The notes beneath the pieces were generated by a model. That model was not told where the DNA came from and did not search any database. It saw only the letters and a program-made list of their open reading frames with translations. 64,000 nt of DNA from Prochlorococcus sp. AG-402-I21. Lineage in GTDB: Bacteria; Cyanobacteriota; Cyanobacteriia; PCC-6307; Cyanobiaceae. Shown in pieces: positions 27,897-37,235 of the stretch. Each line of letters starts with the position of its first letter. Positions within the stretch are counted from its first letter, which is position 1. The stretch is taken from NCBI GenBank assembly GCA_003216955.1, contig QCHZ01000002.1, positions 186,001 to 250,000 on the forward strand, written 5' to 3'. A program made the translations under genes and the position numbers.

Positions 27897-30140
27897 TCAT
27901 AATTGTAGAGGGTCAGGATCAATAGATAGACTTACTCCTTTTGGTAAATCTTTCCATAATTCAGGTCCATAAGCAATTGGAATTTGGCTTGATTCTGGTC
28001 CATACAAAAGAAGTTGCCAACGGCTTTTACCTGCGACTCTCTCAACTAATGAAGGTGCTGGACCGACCAATTTCCAATCTTTTGAACTACAAACATTCCT
28101 AATTTTTGACGAAACATCAAATGCTACTTTTGATGTCAACTCTGAAGTTTCTCCTGAGAACCTTAATAAGCAAGCTCGACTATACGGAACCATCGCAGCT
28201 TCTTTTCTGGTCTTTTCCTCTGTTTTAAGAAACTCTTCGTACCTCCCGTCAATTAAATGAAGAATAACAGGATGATCAGGACAATAAGTTTGCACTACAA
28301 CTTTGCCAGGTTGCTCACCACGTCCAGCACGGCCAGCTAATTGCATAAAAAGTTGAAGAGTTTCTTCAGTAGCCATTAAATCAGGACGATGCAATAATCC
28401 ATCTGCTGCAAGGACAACAGCAAGAGTTACTTTTGGCAAATCCATACCCTTAGAGAGCATCTGAGTGCCTACTAAAATATCGGCGTCACCACCAGCGAAT
28501 CTTTCTAGCAACAATCTATGGCCATCACGGCCTCTAGTTGTATCCCTATCAAACCTTAATAAACTTATTCCCTCTAGCTCTCTTTCTAAATGATCCACAA
28601 CTCTTTGTGTTCCAGTCCCAAATGGTTTAAAAGCATTTGACCCGCATTCACCACATTTATCACTAATTCTCGAACGAAAGTCACACCAATGACAACGTAG
28701 CCATTGATTCCCTTCTTTGGAACGATGTACGGTTAGTGCGACATCACAATGTGGACATTGAACGACCTCTCCACAACTACGGCAACTTAGAAAACTACTA
28801 TATCCTCGTCTAGGGACTAAAATGATAGCTTGATTTCCGCTCTCTTTTGTATTTAAAAGTTGTTTTTTAAGATATCTACTAATCAGGCTTCGATTTCCGT
28901 TAGCTAATTCTGTGCGCATATCTACGACACTAACCGTTGGTAATTTACGGTTCAAAATCCGCTGGCTTAATTTTGCAACAACTACATTGCCCTTGGGTTC
29001 TGTATTTTTCCAAACATTTAAAGATGGGGTTGCTGTTCCAAGTATTACTTTGGCTCCATATTTTTTTGCTCTATTAATCGCCAAATCTCTTGCGTGATAG
29101 CAAGGCATAGGGGATTCTTGTTTATAAGAGCTATCATGTTCTTCATCAAGAACTATCAACCCTAAATTTGATAATGGTAAGAAAATAGCTGAGCGAGTAC
29201 CAATAAAAACACTAGGTGTTGTGGTTTCTAAAGATCTCTTCCATGTCTCAATTTTCTCTTTATTAGAACAATTACTATGATACTCAAAAACATTTAATCC
29301 AAATCTTTTTCGAAAGCGATCAACCAATTGTGGTACTAATCCTATTTCAGGTGTAAGTATCAGACAATGTCTACCTGCAGACAACTCAAGTGCTGCAATT
29401 TGTAGGTATACTTCAGTCTTACCAGATCCAGTAATACCCCAAAGCAAAAGGACAGAACCATTTGACAGAGCTTCATATTTCTCTTTAGCTGATTTTTGCT
29501 CTAACGTTAAAGGTTGAGGATTCTCAATCTTTAAGTTTTTTTTCTCATTAGATTCTTCAAGAACAAAAGGGTTACAAAGGAAAACACGTTTTTCTCTTTC
29601 TCCGTAACCAGCTGAGACAAAGTTTCTAATCAATACAGAAGAAAACCCTTCGGCTTCCAGATCTTTTTGCCATTTTCCTCCTCCATTTAAGAGAAGATTT
29701 TTCTTTAACTGAATCTGTCGATTAGATATCTTTCCATCATAATTATTACTAGATAATTTTATCCACCACAGTTGTTTTGGTCTATTGGATAGCTTCGACC
29801 TTCCCAACCAGCCAGGAGGTAGTGCTGTCTTAAGCATCTGAAAATCACTTACATATAATTCATTCGCGATTTCTTCTAGCCACTCTCTCCATTCTTTTTT
29901 TATAGCTGCTTTTTGAACCAATGTTTCTACATTATTAAATGAAATATTATTTAAATTTTCTTTTGAGCAATTTATATTTTTTTTCATTTTATTAACGACC
30001 AAACCCTGCATGAGTTGACCTTTCAGAGGCACTGTCACAACATCGCCTAAATCAATGCCTAAATTATTTCCATCTTGGTAAGAAAAACATCGTCCTTCAC
30101 GACCAACATGTAACCAAATATCAAATATTAAAGGATTCAT
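27897..30140 (-). CDS. priA: Primosomal protein N' (replication restart helicase)
   Basis: The 747-residue DNA helicase reloads the replicative helicase at stalled forks. It has an N-terminal 3'-DNA-binding domain (about 1-105), Walker A GITGSGKTEVYLQ (about 235-247), DEEH box LIVLDEEHDSSYKQ and motif III LGTATPSL. The paired zinc-binding cysteines follow (CRSCGEVVQCPHC, then CHWCDF and CGECGS), with GTQRVVDHLE and the motif VI helix QLAGRAGRGEQPG. All motifs are intact. It starts with ATG. Confidence 0.95.
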   Translation of the reverse strand: MNPLIFDIWLHVGREGRCFSYQDGNNLGIDLGDVVTVPLKGQLMQGLVVNKMKKNINCSKENLNNISFNNVETLVQKAAIKKEWREWLEEIANELYVSDFQMLKTALPPGWLGRSKLSNRPKQLWWIKLSSNNYDGKISNRQIQLKKNLLLNGGGKWQKDLEAEGFSSVLIRNFVSAGYGEREKRVFLCNPFVLEESNEKKNLKIENPQPLTLEQKSAKEKYEALSNGSVLLLWGITGSGKTEVYLQIAALELSAGRHCLILTPEIGLVPQLVDRFRKRFGLNVFEYHSNCSNKEKIETWKRSLETTTPSVFIGTRSAIFLPLSNLGLIVLDEEHDSSYKQESPMPCYHARDLAINRAKKYGAKVILGTATPSLNVWKNTEPKGNVVVAKLSQRILNRKLPTVSVVDMRTELANGNRSLISRYLKKQLLNTKESGNQAIILVPRRGYSSFLSCRSCGEVVQCPHCDVALTVHRSKEGNQWLRCHWCDFRSRISDKCGECGSNAFKPFGTGTQRVVDHLERELEGISLLRFDRDTTRGRDGHRLLLERFAGGDADILVGTQMLSKGMDLPKVTLAVVLAADGLLHRPDLMATEETLQLFMQLAGRAGRGEQPGKVVVQTYCPDHPVILHLIDGRYEEFLKTEEKTRKEAAMVPYSRACLLRFSGETSELTSKVAFDVSSKIRNVCSSKDWKLVGPAPSLVERVAGKSRWQLLLYGPESSQIPIAYGPELWKDLPKGVSLSIDPDPLQL

Positions 30141-30181
30141 ATCATTTTTAATACTTGCCGACTTCAGAAATTTTTTCTACC

Positions 30182-30282
30182 ATTGGATTGTGAACAGCTT
30201 TAAAGCTGTTGTGGAACTTGCAAAATTCCACCCAGAGGGAAGACTAGAAGCTTTATCAAGAATAGGAAAAATCCAATTCTGA
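30182..30282 (+). other. Cluster of inverted repeats with a 30-codon open frame in the priA-rpoD gap
   Basis: Within about 100 bases there are three nested inverted repeats: ATTGGATT (30182-30189) pairs with AATCCAAT (30270-30277). Inside lie a perfect 18-base palindrome (30193-30210, AACAGCTTTAAAGCTGTT) and a hairpin GTGGAA/TTCCAC with a 9-base loop (30211-30231). The whole can close into a multi-branched RNA fold. The same stretch is also a frame from GTG 30190 to TGA 30280-30282 coding for 30 residues (starts NSFKAVVELAKFHPEG after the initiator). I cannot tell a structured RNA from a small or remnant gene. The rest of the 415-base gap (30283-30555) shows nothing I can name beyond AT-rich promoter-like sequence before rpoD. 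Confidence 0.4.
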
Positions 30283-30555
30283 GATAAGCCGGTCTGAGAA
30301 ATCCCCTGACATCCTTGCTTACACATTTCCATTCCTCAACAAAACATCCTTCATAATTTCAAGTCCATATTTATGTCATGTGATTTTTCGCAAAAATTAT
30401 CACGATTAAGGACAATCTCAAATTAGAGTGTTTTAGTTGAAATTTAAAAAATTAAATAGTTTTTCCTGAAATATTATCTCTAGGAGATTCCGACGATTTT
30501 TTTATCGGGTAATAACCTGAGCTTTGCAAAAGACCACAAAACCATCGAAAAAATC

Positions 30556-31815
30556 ATGTTAAAGGAAAAAAAGACATCTAAAAATATTTCTCTTAATAAG
30601 GAAGCTAAAAACAATTCCAAAAAAATTAAAAAAACAGCTGCCAAAGTAAACGTGACTAAAGAAACCCAAACTCTTCCACAAGAATCTTCAAATGATCTAA
30701 AAATTGATTTAGATCTAGAAGCAGATAAATTGCTTGCTGAAGCAAACACAGTGACTGAAGCAGATATCGATCTTGATGATGACGATAATGCCTCAGTGCT
30801 ATCGAGTGCTCAAGAAGCAGCAGCTAAAGCCTTAGCAAGTATAAAAATAGGACCAAAGGGTGTATACACAGAAGACTCGATTAGGGTTTATTTACAAGAA
30901 ATTGGTCGAATCAGACTTCTTAGGCCAGACGAAGAAATTGAATTAGCTAGAAAGATAGCTGATCTTCTTCATTTAGAGGAAGAAGCTGCGCAATTTGAAA
31001 GTGAGAATGGCCATTTCCCATCAGTAAAAGAATGGGCAGTTCTTGCAGAAATGCCATTAGCTCGCTTCCGAAGGCGATTGATGCTTGGCAGGAGAGCAAA
31101 AGAAAAAATGGTGCAGTCGAATCTACGCTTAGTAGTTTCAATTGCCAAAAAATATATGAATAGAGGATTGTCTTTTCAAGATCTTATCCAAGAAGGAAGT
31201 CTTGGTCTCATTCGTGCTGCTGAAAAGTTTGATCATGAGAAAGGGTATAAATTCTCAACTTACGCTACCTGGTGGATCAGACAGGCTATTACTAGAGCAA
31301 TTGCAGATCAAAGCAGAACCATTCGTTTGCCTGTGCATTTATACGAAACAATTTCACGAATCAAGAAAACCACTAAAGTTTTAAGTCAAGAGTTTGGAAG
31401 GAAACCAACCGAGGAAGAGATCGCCGAAAGCATGGAAATGACGATTGAGAAACTGAGATTTATTGCTAAAAGTGCTCAGCTCCCCATTTCTCTTGAGACC
31501 CCTATTGGTAAAGAAGAAGATTCTAGACTTGGTGACTTTATTGAAGCAGATATAGAAAATCCTGAACAAGATGTGGCAAAAACCTTATTAAGAGAGGATC
31601 TGGAGGGTGTTCTCGCTACATTAAGTCCCAGAGAGAGGGATGTTCTAAGACTTCGTTATGGTTTAGACGATGGAAGGATGAAAACCCTTGAAGAAATTGG
31701 ACAGATTTTTGATGTAACAAGAGAGAGGATTAGACAAATAGAGGCCAAAGCCCTCAGAAAACTCCGTCATCCAAATAGAAACGGGGTACTTAAAGAATAT
31801 ATCAAGTTAAATTAA
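30556..31815 (+). CDS. rpoD: Principal RNA polymerase sigma factor (sigma-70)
   Basis: The 419-residue product is a complete group 1/2-type sigma factor. A Lys-rich then acidic N-terminus (about 1-85) precedes region 1.2 ([20 protein letters not shown]), region 2 ([60 protein letters not shown]), region 3 and region 4 ([18 protein letters not shown], then the [21 protein letters not shown]). The strong match to cyanobacterial SigA/RpoD1 and the acidic extension suggest the housekeeping factor, but group 2 factors are close. It starts with ATG and is followed by hemC on the same strand. Confidence 0.93.
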   Translation: MLKEKKTSKNISLNKEAKNNSKKIKKTAAKVNVTKETQTLPQESSNDLKIDLDLEADKLLAEANTVTEADIDLDDDDNASVLSSAQEAAAKALASIKIGPKGVYTEDSIRVYLQEIGRIRLLRPDEEIELARKIADLLHLEEEAAQFESENGHFPSVKEWAVLAEMPLARFRRRLMLGRRAKEKMVQSNLRLVVSIAKKYMNRGLSFQDLIQEGSLGLIRAAEKFDHEKGYKFSTYATWWIRQAITRAIADQSRTIRLPVHLYETISRIKKTTKVLSQEFGRKPTEEEIAESMEMTIEKLRFIAKSAQLPISLETPIGKEEDSRLGDFIEADIENPEQDVAKTLLREDLEGVLATLSPRERDVLRLRYGLDDGRMKTLEEIGQIFDVTRERIRQIEAKALRKLRHPNRNGVLKEYIKLN

Positions 31816-31890
31816 AAAAAATTCACCATAATCTTTATTTTTCCTAGCAATTAATACAAATATGAGTTAGATCATAGTCTTTATTTCATA

Positions 31891-31938
31891 TCAACCTTAT
31901 TAAATTATTTTCCAAGAATTTTAAATTGGTAAGGTTGA
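31891..31938 (+). promoter_or_regulatory. Inverted repeat in the rpoD-hemC gap
   Basis: A perfect 9-base inverted repeat, TCAACCTTA (31891-31899) and TAAGGTTGA (31930-31938), encloses 30 bases of AT-rich sequence. It begins 75 bases after the rpoD stop and ends 34 bases before the hemC start. There is no T-run directly after it, so it is not a textbook terminator. It could be an operator, a transcript-stabilising hairpin at the rpoD 3' end, or part of a hemC leader. Confidence 0.35.
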
Positions 31939-31972
31939 CTGCTTAAGGTAAAGAAATAGAAAATAATTGCTA

Positions 31973-32920
31973 ATGACACTAGACCAACTGCGCATCGCCT
32001 CTCGCCGAAGCCAGCTGGCCATGGTTCAGACGAACTGGGTAAGAGATGAACTACAAAAAGCCCATCCTGATCTTGCTATCACTATCGAAGCAATGGCTAC
32101 GCAGGGTGACAAAATTCTTGATGTAGCATTAGCAAAAATAGGAGATAAAGGTCTTTTCACTAAAGAACTTGAAGCTCAAATGCTTCTTGGTCATGCCGAA
32201 ATCGCAGTCCACTCACTTAAGGATTTACCTACAAACCTTCCAGATGGATTAATTCTAGGCTGCATAACAGAAAGGGAAGATCCTTCGGACGCATTAGTCG
32301 TTAATGAGAAAAATCAAATTTACAAACTAGAAACGCTGCCAGAAGGTTCTGTAGTGGGAACTAGTTCCTTAAGAAGGCTTGCTCAATTGAGATACCATTA
32401 TCCACATCTTATTTTCAAAGATGTACGTGGAAATGTTATTACACGATTAGAAAAGCTTGACTCAGGAGAATATGACTGTCTTATCTTGGCTGCTGCTGGA
32501 TTACAAAGACTTGGTTTTGCTAATCGAATACATCAGTTAATACCAACAGATATTTCACTGCATGCTGTGGGACAAGGCGCTCTTGGTATTGAATGTGTAA
32601 ATGGTAATCAAGAGGTATTAGATATTTTAAAAACACTTGAACACGAATCAACATCTAAAAGATGTTTAGCAGAAAGGTCTTTCCTCAGAGAGCTTGAAGG
32701 AGGATGTCAAGTTCCAATAGGCGTTAGAACTGAAATTAACAACGATGAATTAATTCTTGAGGGTATGGTTGCAAGCTTAGATGGTAAAAGATTAATTAGA
32801 GATATAAAAAAAGGCTCCTTAAGCTCTGCTGAGGGAATCGGAATAGACTTAGCCAATGACTTAAAAGGCCGTGGTGCAGGAGAAATATTAGAAGAAATAT
32901 TCAAATCCGCAAGGGCCTAG
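31973..32920 (+). CDS. hemC: Porphobilinogen deaminase (hydroxymethylbilane synthase)
   Basis: It polymerises four porphobilinogens into hydroxymethylbilane for heme, chlorophyll and cobamide synthesis. From ATG 31973 the product is 315 residues. Motifs are [78 protein letters not shown] and the cofactor-carrying Cys in [11 protein letters not shown] (about C243). A TTG two codons upstream also fits but adds nothing. The first 90 bases are clearly more GC-rich than the rest of the gene. Confidence 0.96.
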   Translation: MTLDQLRIASRRSQLAMVQTNWVRDELQKAHPDLAITIEAMATQGDKILDVALAKIGDKGLFTKELEAQMLLGHAEIAVHSLKDLPTNLPDGLILGCITEREDPSDALVVNEKNQIYKLETLPEGSVVGTSSLRRLAQLRYHYPHLIFKDVRGNVITRLEKLDSGEYDCLILAAAGLQRLGFANRIHQLIPTDISLHAVGQGALGIECVNGNQEVLDILKTLEHESTSKRCLAERSFLRELEGGCQVPIGVRTEINNDELILEGMVASLDGKRLIRDIKKGSLSSAEGIGIDLANDLKGRGAGEILEEIFKSARA

Positions 32921-32930
32921 ATCGCTCAAA

Positions 32931-32950
32931 AAATTTAATTAATTAAATTT
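32931..32950. terminator. AT-only 20-base palindrome between convergent hemC and pyrophosphatase
   Basis: AAATTTAATTAATTAAATTT is a perfect palindrome covering the stop codon of the minus-strand pyrophosphatase, 11 bases beyond the hemC stop. Because the two genes converge here, it could act as a weak bidirectional terminator. Stem stability is low and palindromes of A/T are expected by chance in such DNA, so support is modest. Confidence 0.3.
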
Positions 32951-33522
32951 GGATCTATTTCAGATAAGTAACGCTCCTCGCAGGATTTAATAATCTGAAC
33001 TGCTTTTTCAACACCAAAAAAACCATTTACAGTACAGGTTCCTGGTTTTTTAAGATCCTTGTAATGCTCCCAATAATAAGTTGTTTCATTAATCCAATGC
33101 TTGCCCAATTGTTCAAAGCTTTTTATGTGATCCATCCTCTTATCGTCGGCTATTACGCCAATAACTTTGTCGTCAACTTCACCCCCATCATCAAAGGTCA
33201 TTATTCCGATAATCCTTGCCTCAACAATTGAGCCTGGGATCAACGGCTCTGTAACACTCACAATTTCGATATCTAATGGATCGCCGTCTTCATCCCATGT
33301 ACGTGGAAGACATCCATAGGCAAAAGGGTAGGCAAGAGAAGAATATCCGACTCGATCAAGCTTTAGATGTCCTGTTTCAGTGATAAGTTCATATTTATTT
33401 ATGGTATTTGAATTCAACTCAACGATTGTATTGACTCTAAGTTCAGATTCATTAGCAAACGCTGGTAATACATGAAGCAGATTAGGCATTGTTCTGCTAG
33501 GAGATTGATCGAGGTTTGCCAT
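32935..33522 (-). CDS. ppa: Inorganic pyrophosphatase, family I, intact active site
   Basis: The 195-residue product hydrolyses pyrophosphate and pulls biosynthetic reactions forward. After a ~25-residue N-terminal extension it shows the complete family I active site: INKYELI, LKLDRVGYSS, YPFAYG, the full triplet DEDGDPLD (D79, D81, D84), FDDGGEVDDK, and HYKDLKKPG. It differs clearly from the shorter homologue at 17204-17731, which has Ala at the D81 position. This one is likely the functional soluble enzyme of the cell. It starts with ATG. Confidence 0.94.
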   Translation of the reverse strand: MANLDQSPSRTMPNLLHVLPAFANESELRVNTIVELNSNTINKYELITETGHLKLDRVGYSSLAYPFAYGCLPRTWDEDGDPLDIEIVSVTEPLIPGSIVEARIIGIMTFDDGGEVDDKVIGVIADDKRMDHIKSFEQLGKHWINETTYYWEHYKDLKKPGTCTVNGFFGVEKAVQIIKSCEERYLSEIDPNLIN

Positions 33523-33647
33523 CGTATTTATTTATCTTCTTACATGGTAAATCAACGCAGTAAATGCAAATGAAGTTGAGACAGATGATTTAGAAAAGTT
33601 TCAACAAAAGATATGCCCTACTTGATTTATGGCAATAAATGTCAATT

Positions 33648-35177
33648 TTATTTAGAGATTGCAGAAAGTTTTTCAAGTTTATTATCTAAGTATTCAAGAA
33701 AATAAGTTGGTGATAATGTGGCACCAGAGACCTTCTTTACAAGTTCCTCGGAATCTAAACTTCTCCCATAATGATGAACATTTTTTCGAAGCCAACCCAA
33801 TATTTCACTAATTTTCTTGGATTCAATAATATTTTCAATTACTCCTAAATCTTTCTCGAGAGTTTTTGTTAATTGAGCACTAATCAGATGACCAAGCAAA
33901 TAAGAAGGAAAATAACCAAACATCCCCTCACTCCAATGAACATCTTGCAAACATCCTTCACTATCATTTTTTGGCGAAACACCTAAAAGGTTCAAGTACC
34001 TCTTATTCCATTCATTGGGCAGATCTTCTACTGGAAGTCCTTTCTCAATGAGATCAATTTCCAAATCAGTTCTAATCATTATATGCAAGCCATAACTCAG
34101 TTCATCTGCCTCTACTCGATTTAATCCCGGAGTAAATGGATTTAAATTGATCCATAAATCATTTCCTGAGTGAATTGGAGCACCTGCATTCTCAAAATGA
34201 TGCCAAAAAGACTTTGCAAACGAAAGGCTCCTAGCAATTCTATTTTCCCAAAATAGAGATTGACTCTCATGAACAGCCATAGAGGTTGCTTGACCTAACG
34301 GCCATGCAAACCATTGGTGGCTTTCTGATGGCAAGCCTTGTTCATAAAGAGAATGTCCCCACTCATGTGCCGTAGCTAATAAGCAAGAAAGTGGCTGACC
34401 TTTCACAATTCGAGTCGTGATTCGATAATCCTCTGGACCTAAAGTTATGGAGAATGGGTGAGGGGACTTAGATATTGCTGTATTGGAAGGATCCCTAGAC
34501 CAATCATTTAAAAGTATTTGACACAGCTTTTCTTGATCCTTAATTGCTAAATCCCATTTTTCAACCTTTTTATGAGTTATTCTCGCAGCCTTCTGAATCA
34601 ATTCTGGCAATCTTTTTTTTAAAGGTTCAAATAGTTCTTTTACACGATTAATCGTTAAGTTCGGCTCAAAAGGTTGTGCAAGTGTCTCCCAGCAACTTCT
34701 TTCTTCACTGAGTTGATTGGATTCTTCTGTTCGTAATGAAATTAATTTCTTGAGAGCTGGAGAAAAACTCTTAAAATCATTGTTTTTCCTTGCTTCCTGC
34801 CAACACATGTAACCTTCAGACTTTGCTGTTGCAAGCTCAACAACCAATTGAGGATCTAAACTTTTTTGTCTATTGAAATCTTGCTCAAGTAACTCAAGAT
34901 TTTTAAACCTATCTGTTATGTGTTGTTTTTCCAAATCATCTTTTATTTTTAAGTTTTGAAGTTCAGATTTTGCTTCTTTTATTAAAATTCCGAATTGTTC
35001 ACAACTTTGTCTTGCATGAAGTTGCTTAGCTAAAAGGCTTAATTGCTCTCCTCTCCAAGCGGAGCCAGCAATAGGCATAGATGTGTTTTGATCCCAGTAG
35101 AGAGTACTTTGTATAGATCCCAGCAACTGCGTATCTTTTAGGTAATTACCCAAAAGCTTCCAAGCAGACTTTGACAA
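33648..35177 (-). CDS. Carboxypeptidase Taq-type metallopeptidase (family M32)
   Basis: The 509-residue, almost wholly helical protein has the zinc motif ATAHEWGHSLYEQGLP (HExxH at about 267-271) with the third ligand expected in the following ESQSLFWEN helix. Other family marks are LYWDQNTSMP at the start, FSITLGPEDYRITTR and DELSYGLHIMIR. It removes C-terminal residues from peptides and probably serves cytosolic peptide turnover. It starts with ATG and stands alone on the strand with its own upstream gap. Confidence 0.93.
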   Translation of the reverse strand: MSKSAWKLLGNYLKDTQLLGSIQSTLYWDQNTSMPIAGSAWRGEQLSLLAKQLHARQSCEQFGILIKEAKSELQNLKIKDDLEKQHITDRFKNLELLEQDFNRQKSLDPQLVVELATAKSEGYMCWQEARKNNDFKSFSPALKKLISLRTEESNQLSEERSCWETLAQPFEPNLTINRVKELFEPLKKRLPELIQKAARITHKKVEKWDLAIKDQEKLCQILLNDWSRDPSNTAISKSPHPFSITLGPEDYRITTRIVKGQPLSCLLATAHEWGHSLYEQGLPSESHQWFAWPLGQATSMAVHESQSLFWENRIARSLSFAKSFWHHFENAGAPIHSGNDLWINLNPFTPGLNRVEADELSYGLHIMIRTDLEIDLIEKGLPVEDLPNEWNKRYLNLLGVSPKNDSEGCLQDVHWSEGMFGYFPSYLLGHLISAQLTKTLEKDLGVIENIIESKKISEILGWLRKNVHHYGRSLDSEELVKKVSGATLSPTYFLEYLDNKLEKLSAISK

Positions 35178-35407
35178 GGTATTACATTTGATATTTGTGT
35201 AATCTTAATATCAAATTGATGAAAAGAGATATGTATTTCATCAATTTAAAATAATTTAAATCCTTAGTTCTTAATTAAATTATTCATGATTGAAAAATAA
35301 AAAAGGTTATATCTTTTTATAAGATCTGATTATAAATACTTTAAATGAATAGAAAAGGAATAAACCTGTTAATATTTATTAGAATGAAGTTGAATAGTTT
35401 ATTTAGA

Positions 35408-35869
35408 ATGGAACAAATTTTATCAACTTTAAATTTCGAGACAAAGGGACAAGGTTTTACTAATATAACAAAAGATATTAATCACTGGATCCAAAATAAA
35501 AAGTTTCAAAGAGGAATACTTCTTATTTTTTTAAAACATACAAGCTGTAGTTTAATAATAAATGAAAATGCTGATATTAATGTTCTTAAAGACCTAACAG
35601 CTTACATGAAAGCCATTGTCCCAGAGGAGGGATTTTATCCCATTGACAGAAGTAGTAAAAAAATAGAATATCTTCATTCAGAGGAAGGATTGGATGATAT
35701 GCCTGCTCATATAAGAACAATGCTTACTTCAAATAATTTAAGCTTCAGTATTGTTGATGGCAAATTAGAAATAGGCTTATGGCAAGCCATCTATATTTGG
35801 GAGCATAGAACCTCTAATAAATCAAGGTCATTACAATTACATGCAATTGGTGATTTTGATTTAAATTAA
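35408..35869 (+). CDS. YjbQ family protein (UPF0047)
   Basis: I start at ATG 35408 (153 residues), where the sequence begins to match the family ([21 protein letters not shown]). In-frame ATGs at 35384 and 35345 would add 8 and 21 residues. Family motifs are [40 protein letters not shown] and [13 protein letters not shown]. coli YjbQ has a weak thiamine-phosphate-synthase-like activity, but the physiological role is unknown. The pterin dehydratase follows 19 bases later. Confidence 0.85.
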   Translation: MEQILSTLNFETKGQGFTNITKDINHWIQNKKFQRGILLIFLKHTSCSLIINENADINVLKDLTAYMKAIVPEEGFYPIDRSSKKIEYLHSEEGLDDMPAHIRTMLTSNNLSFSIVDGKLEIGLWQAIYIWEHRTSNKSRSLQLHAIGDFDLN

Positions 35870-35888
35870 AATTAGATATAAAAAGCTC

Positions 35889-36176
35889 ATGGTTTCCTTA
35901 ATAGAACAAAATCAGCTGGATTATTTTATAGAAAAGAACCCTTCTTGGATAATAGAGAATAAAACTATAAAGAAGGAATTTAGATTTGACAATTTCATTG
36001 ACGCTTTTGCCTTTATGAGTAAGGTCGCTCTTTTAGCTGAAAAAATGGATCACCATCCAGATTGGCAGAATACATATAATAAAGTTAAAATAAATTTAAC
36101 AACTCATGACAAAGGTGGAATCACTACTAATGACATTAAGCTTGCTGAGTCTATTGATAATTTAATCAATACCTAA
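35889..36176 (+). CDS. Pterin-4a-carbinolamine dehydratase-like protein
   Basis: The 95-residue product fits the PCD/DCoH fold: [55 protein letters not shown]. The catalytic His-His-Pro-x-Trp (about H56-H57) and the later His in LTTHD are all present, so it should be active. Phenylalanine hydroxylase is not visible here, so the substrate may be another pterin (for example from molybdopterin metabolism in related families). ATG start. Confidence 0.92.
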   Translation: MVSLIEQNQLDYFIEKNPSWIIENKTIKKEFRFDNFIDAFAFMSKVALLAEKMDHHPDWQNTYNKVKINLTTHDKGGITTNDIKLAESIDNLINT

Positions 36177-36200
36177 TTTATTATTATTTCTGCAATTAAA

Positions 36201-37235
36201 ATGAACACTACTGAATCTAATATTAAAGAAAATATAATTTCTAAAACTAATATACCTATTACAATTATATCAGGATTTTTAGGATCTGGAAAAACAACTT
36301 TATTAAATCATATACTTACTAATCAAAAAGGTATAAAGACAGCTGTATTAGTCAATGAATTTGGTGAAATAGGAATTGATAATGAGTTAATAATTAAGAC
36401 TGAAGAAGAAATGCTTGAGCTAAGTAATGGATGTATTTGTTGTTCTATAAATGGTGAGTTAGTACAAGCAATAGAAAAGTTAATTAATATCAACAAGAAG
36501 TTAGATTACATTATTATTGAAACTACAGGATTAGCCGATCCTCTCCCAGTTGCAATGACATTGCTTGGAAGTGAATTAAGAGATCAAACAAGATTAGATT
36601 CTATTATAACTTTAATTGATGCTGAGAACTTTAATGATGTTGCCTTAGAAAGTTCAATAGGAAGATCCCAAGTAATCTATGGTGATATTTTACTACTAAA
36701 CAAATGTGATTTAGTGACTAATAAAAATATAGAAGAAACCATAGCAAAGTTAAAAGAAATAAAAAATGATGTGAGGATTTTAAAAAGTATTAAAGGAAAT
36801 ATTCCTCTTAATTTGTTATTAAGTGTGGGTCTATTCGAAACTGATCTAAGAAATCAAAAAGAATCAGAACATGATCACTCTCATGAGCATGAGCATGAGC
36901 ATGAGCATGAGCATGAGCATGAGCATGAGCACTCAGAAGAAGATCATAAAATTGAAGATTTTCTTTCTGTTTCTTTTCAAACTAAAGAACCTTTCTCTCT
37001 TAGGAAGTTCCAATATTTTCTAGATAATCAATTAAAAAGTAATGTTTTTAGAGCAAAGGGTATCCTTTGGTTCAGCGAAAGCGAAAGAAGACATGTCTTT
37101 CACCTTGCTGGTAAAAGAATTTCTATTGATGATAGTGAATGGGGAGAAGAAAGAAATAATCAACTTGTCTTTATTGGAAAAGAATTAGATAAAGAGAAGT
37201 TACTCTGTCAATTAAATGCATGTATTGACAAATAA
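36201..37235 (+). CDS. CobW/COG0523-type metal-chaperone GTPase with a His-rich loop
   Basis: The 344-residue G3E GTPase has Walker A SGFLGSGKTTLLNHIL (about 24-39), the metal-binding CxCC motif GCICCSINGE (about 80-90), ETTGLADPLPV and the base motif LLNKCDL. A low-complexity loop at about 222-249 (DHSHEHEH..., eight HE dipeptides) precedes the CobW C-terminal domain (FSVSFQTKEPFSL...). The family loads or scavenges Zn, Co or other metals; a His-rich loop fits Zn or Ni handling. It overlaps the permease gene by 20 bases, suggesting coupled expression with metal uptake. Confidence 0.92.
   Translation: MNTTESNIKENIISKTNIPITIISGFLGSGKTTLLNHILTNQKGIKTAVLVNEFGEIGIDNELIIKTEEEMLELSNGCICCSINGELVQAIEKLININKKLDYIIIETTGLADPLPVAMTLLGSELRDQTRLDSIITLIDAENFNDVALESSIGRSQVIYGDILLLNKCDLVTNKNIEETIAKLKEIKNDVRILKSIKGNIPLNLLLSVGLFETDLRNQKESEHDHSHEHEHEHEHEHEHEHEHSEEDHKIEDFLSVSFQTKEPFSLRKFQYFLDNQLKSNVFRAKGILWFSESERRHVFHLAGKRISIDDSEWGEERNNQLVFIGKELDKEKLLCQLNACIDK
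36882..36929 (+). repeat. (CATGAG)8 microsatellite encoding a His-Glu loop
   Basis: Eight perfect consecutive hexamers CATGAG code for (His-Glu)8, flanked by imperfect copies (CAC TCT before, CAC TCA after). Unit length is two codons, so changes in copy number keep the frame and only alter loop length. Confidence 0.97.

Noticed and set aside
30283-30310. GGTCTGAGA in the priA-rpoD gap as a TPP riboswitch core
   Set aside because: Only the short CTGAGA-like string matches; the rest of the thi-box and its downstream partner sequence are absent, and no thiamine gene follows.
35178-35215. ATTACA...TGTAAT inverted repeat upstream of the carboxypeptidase as an operator
   Set aside because: Six-base AT-rich arms are common by chance in this DNA and no known regulator site matches.
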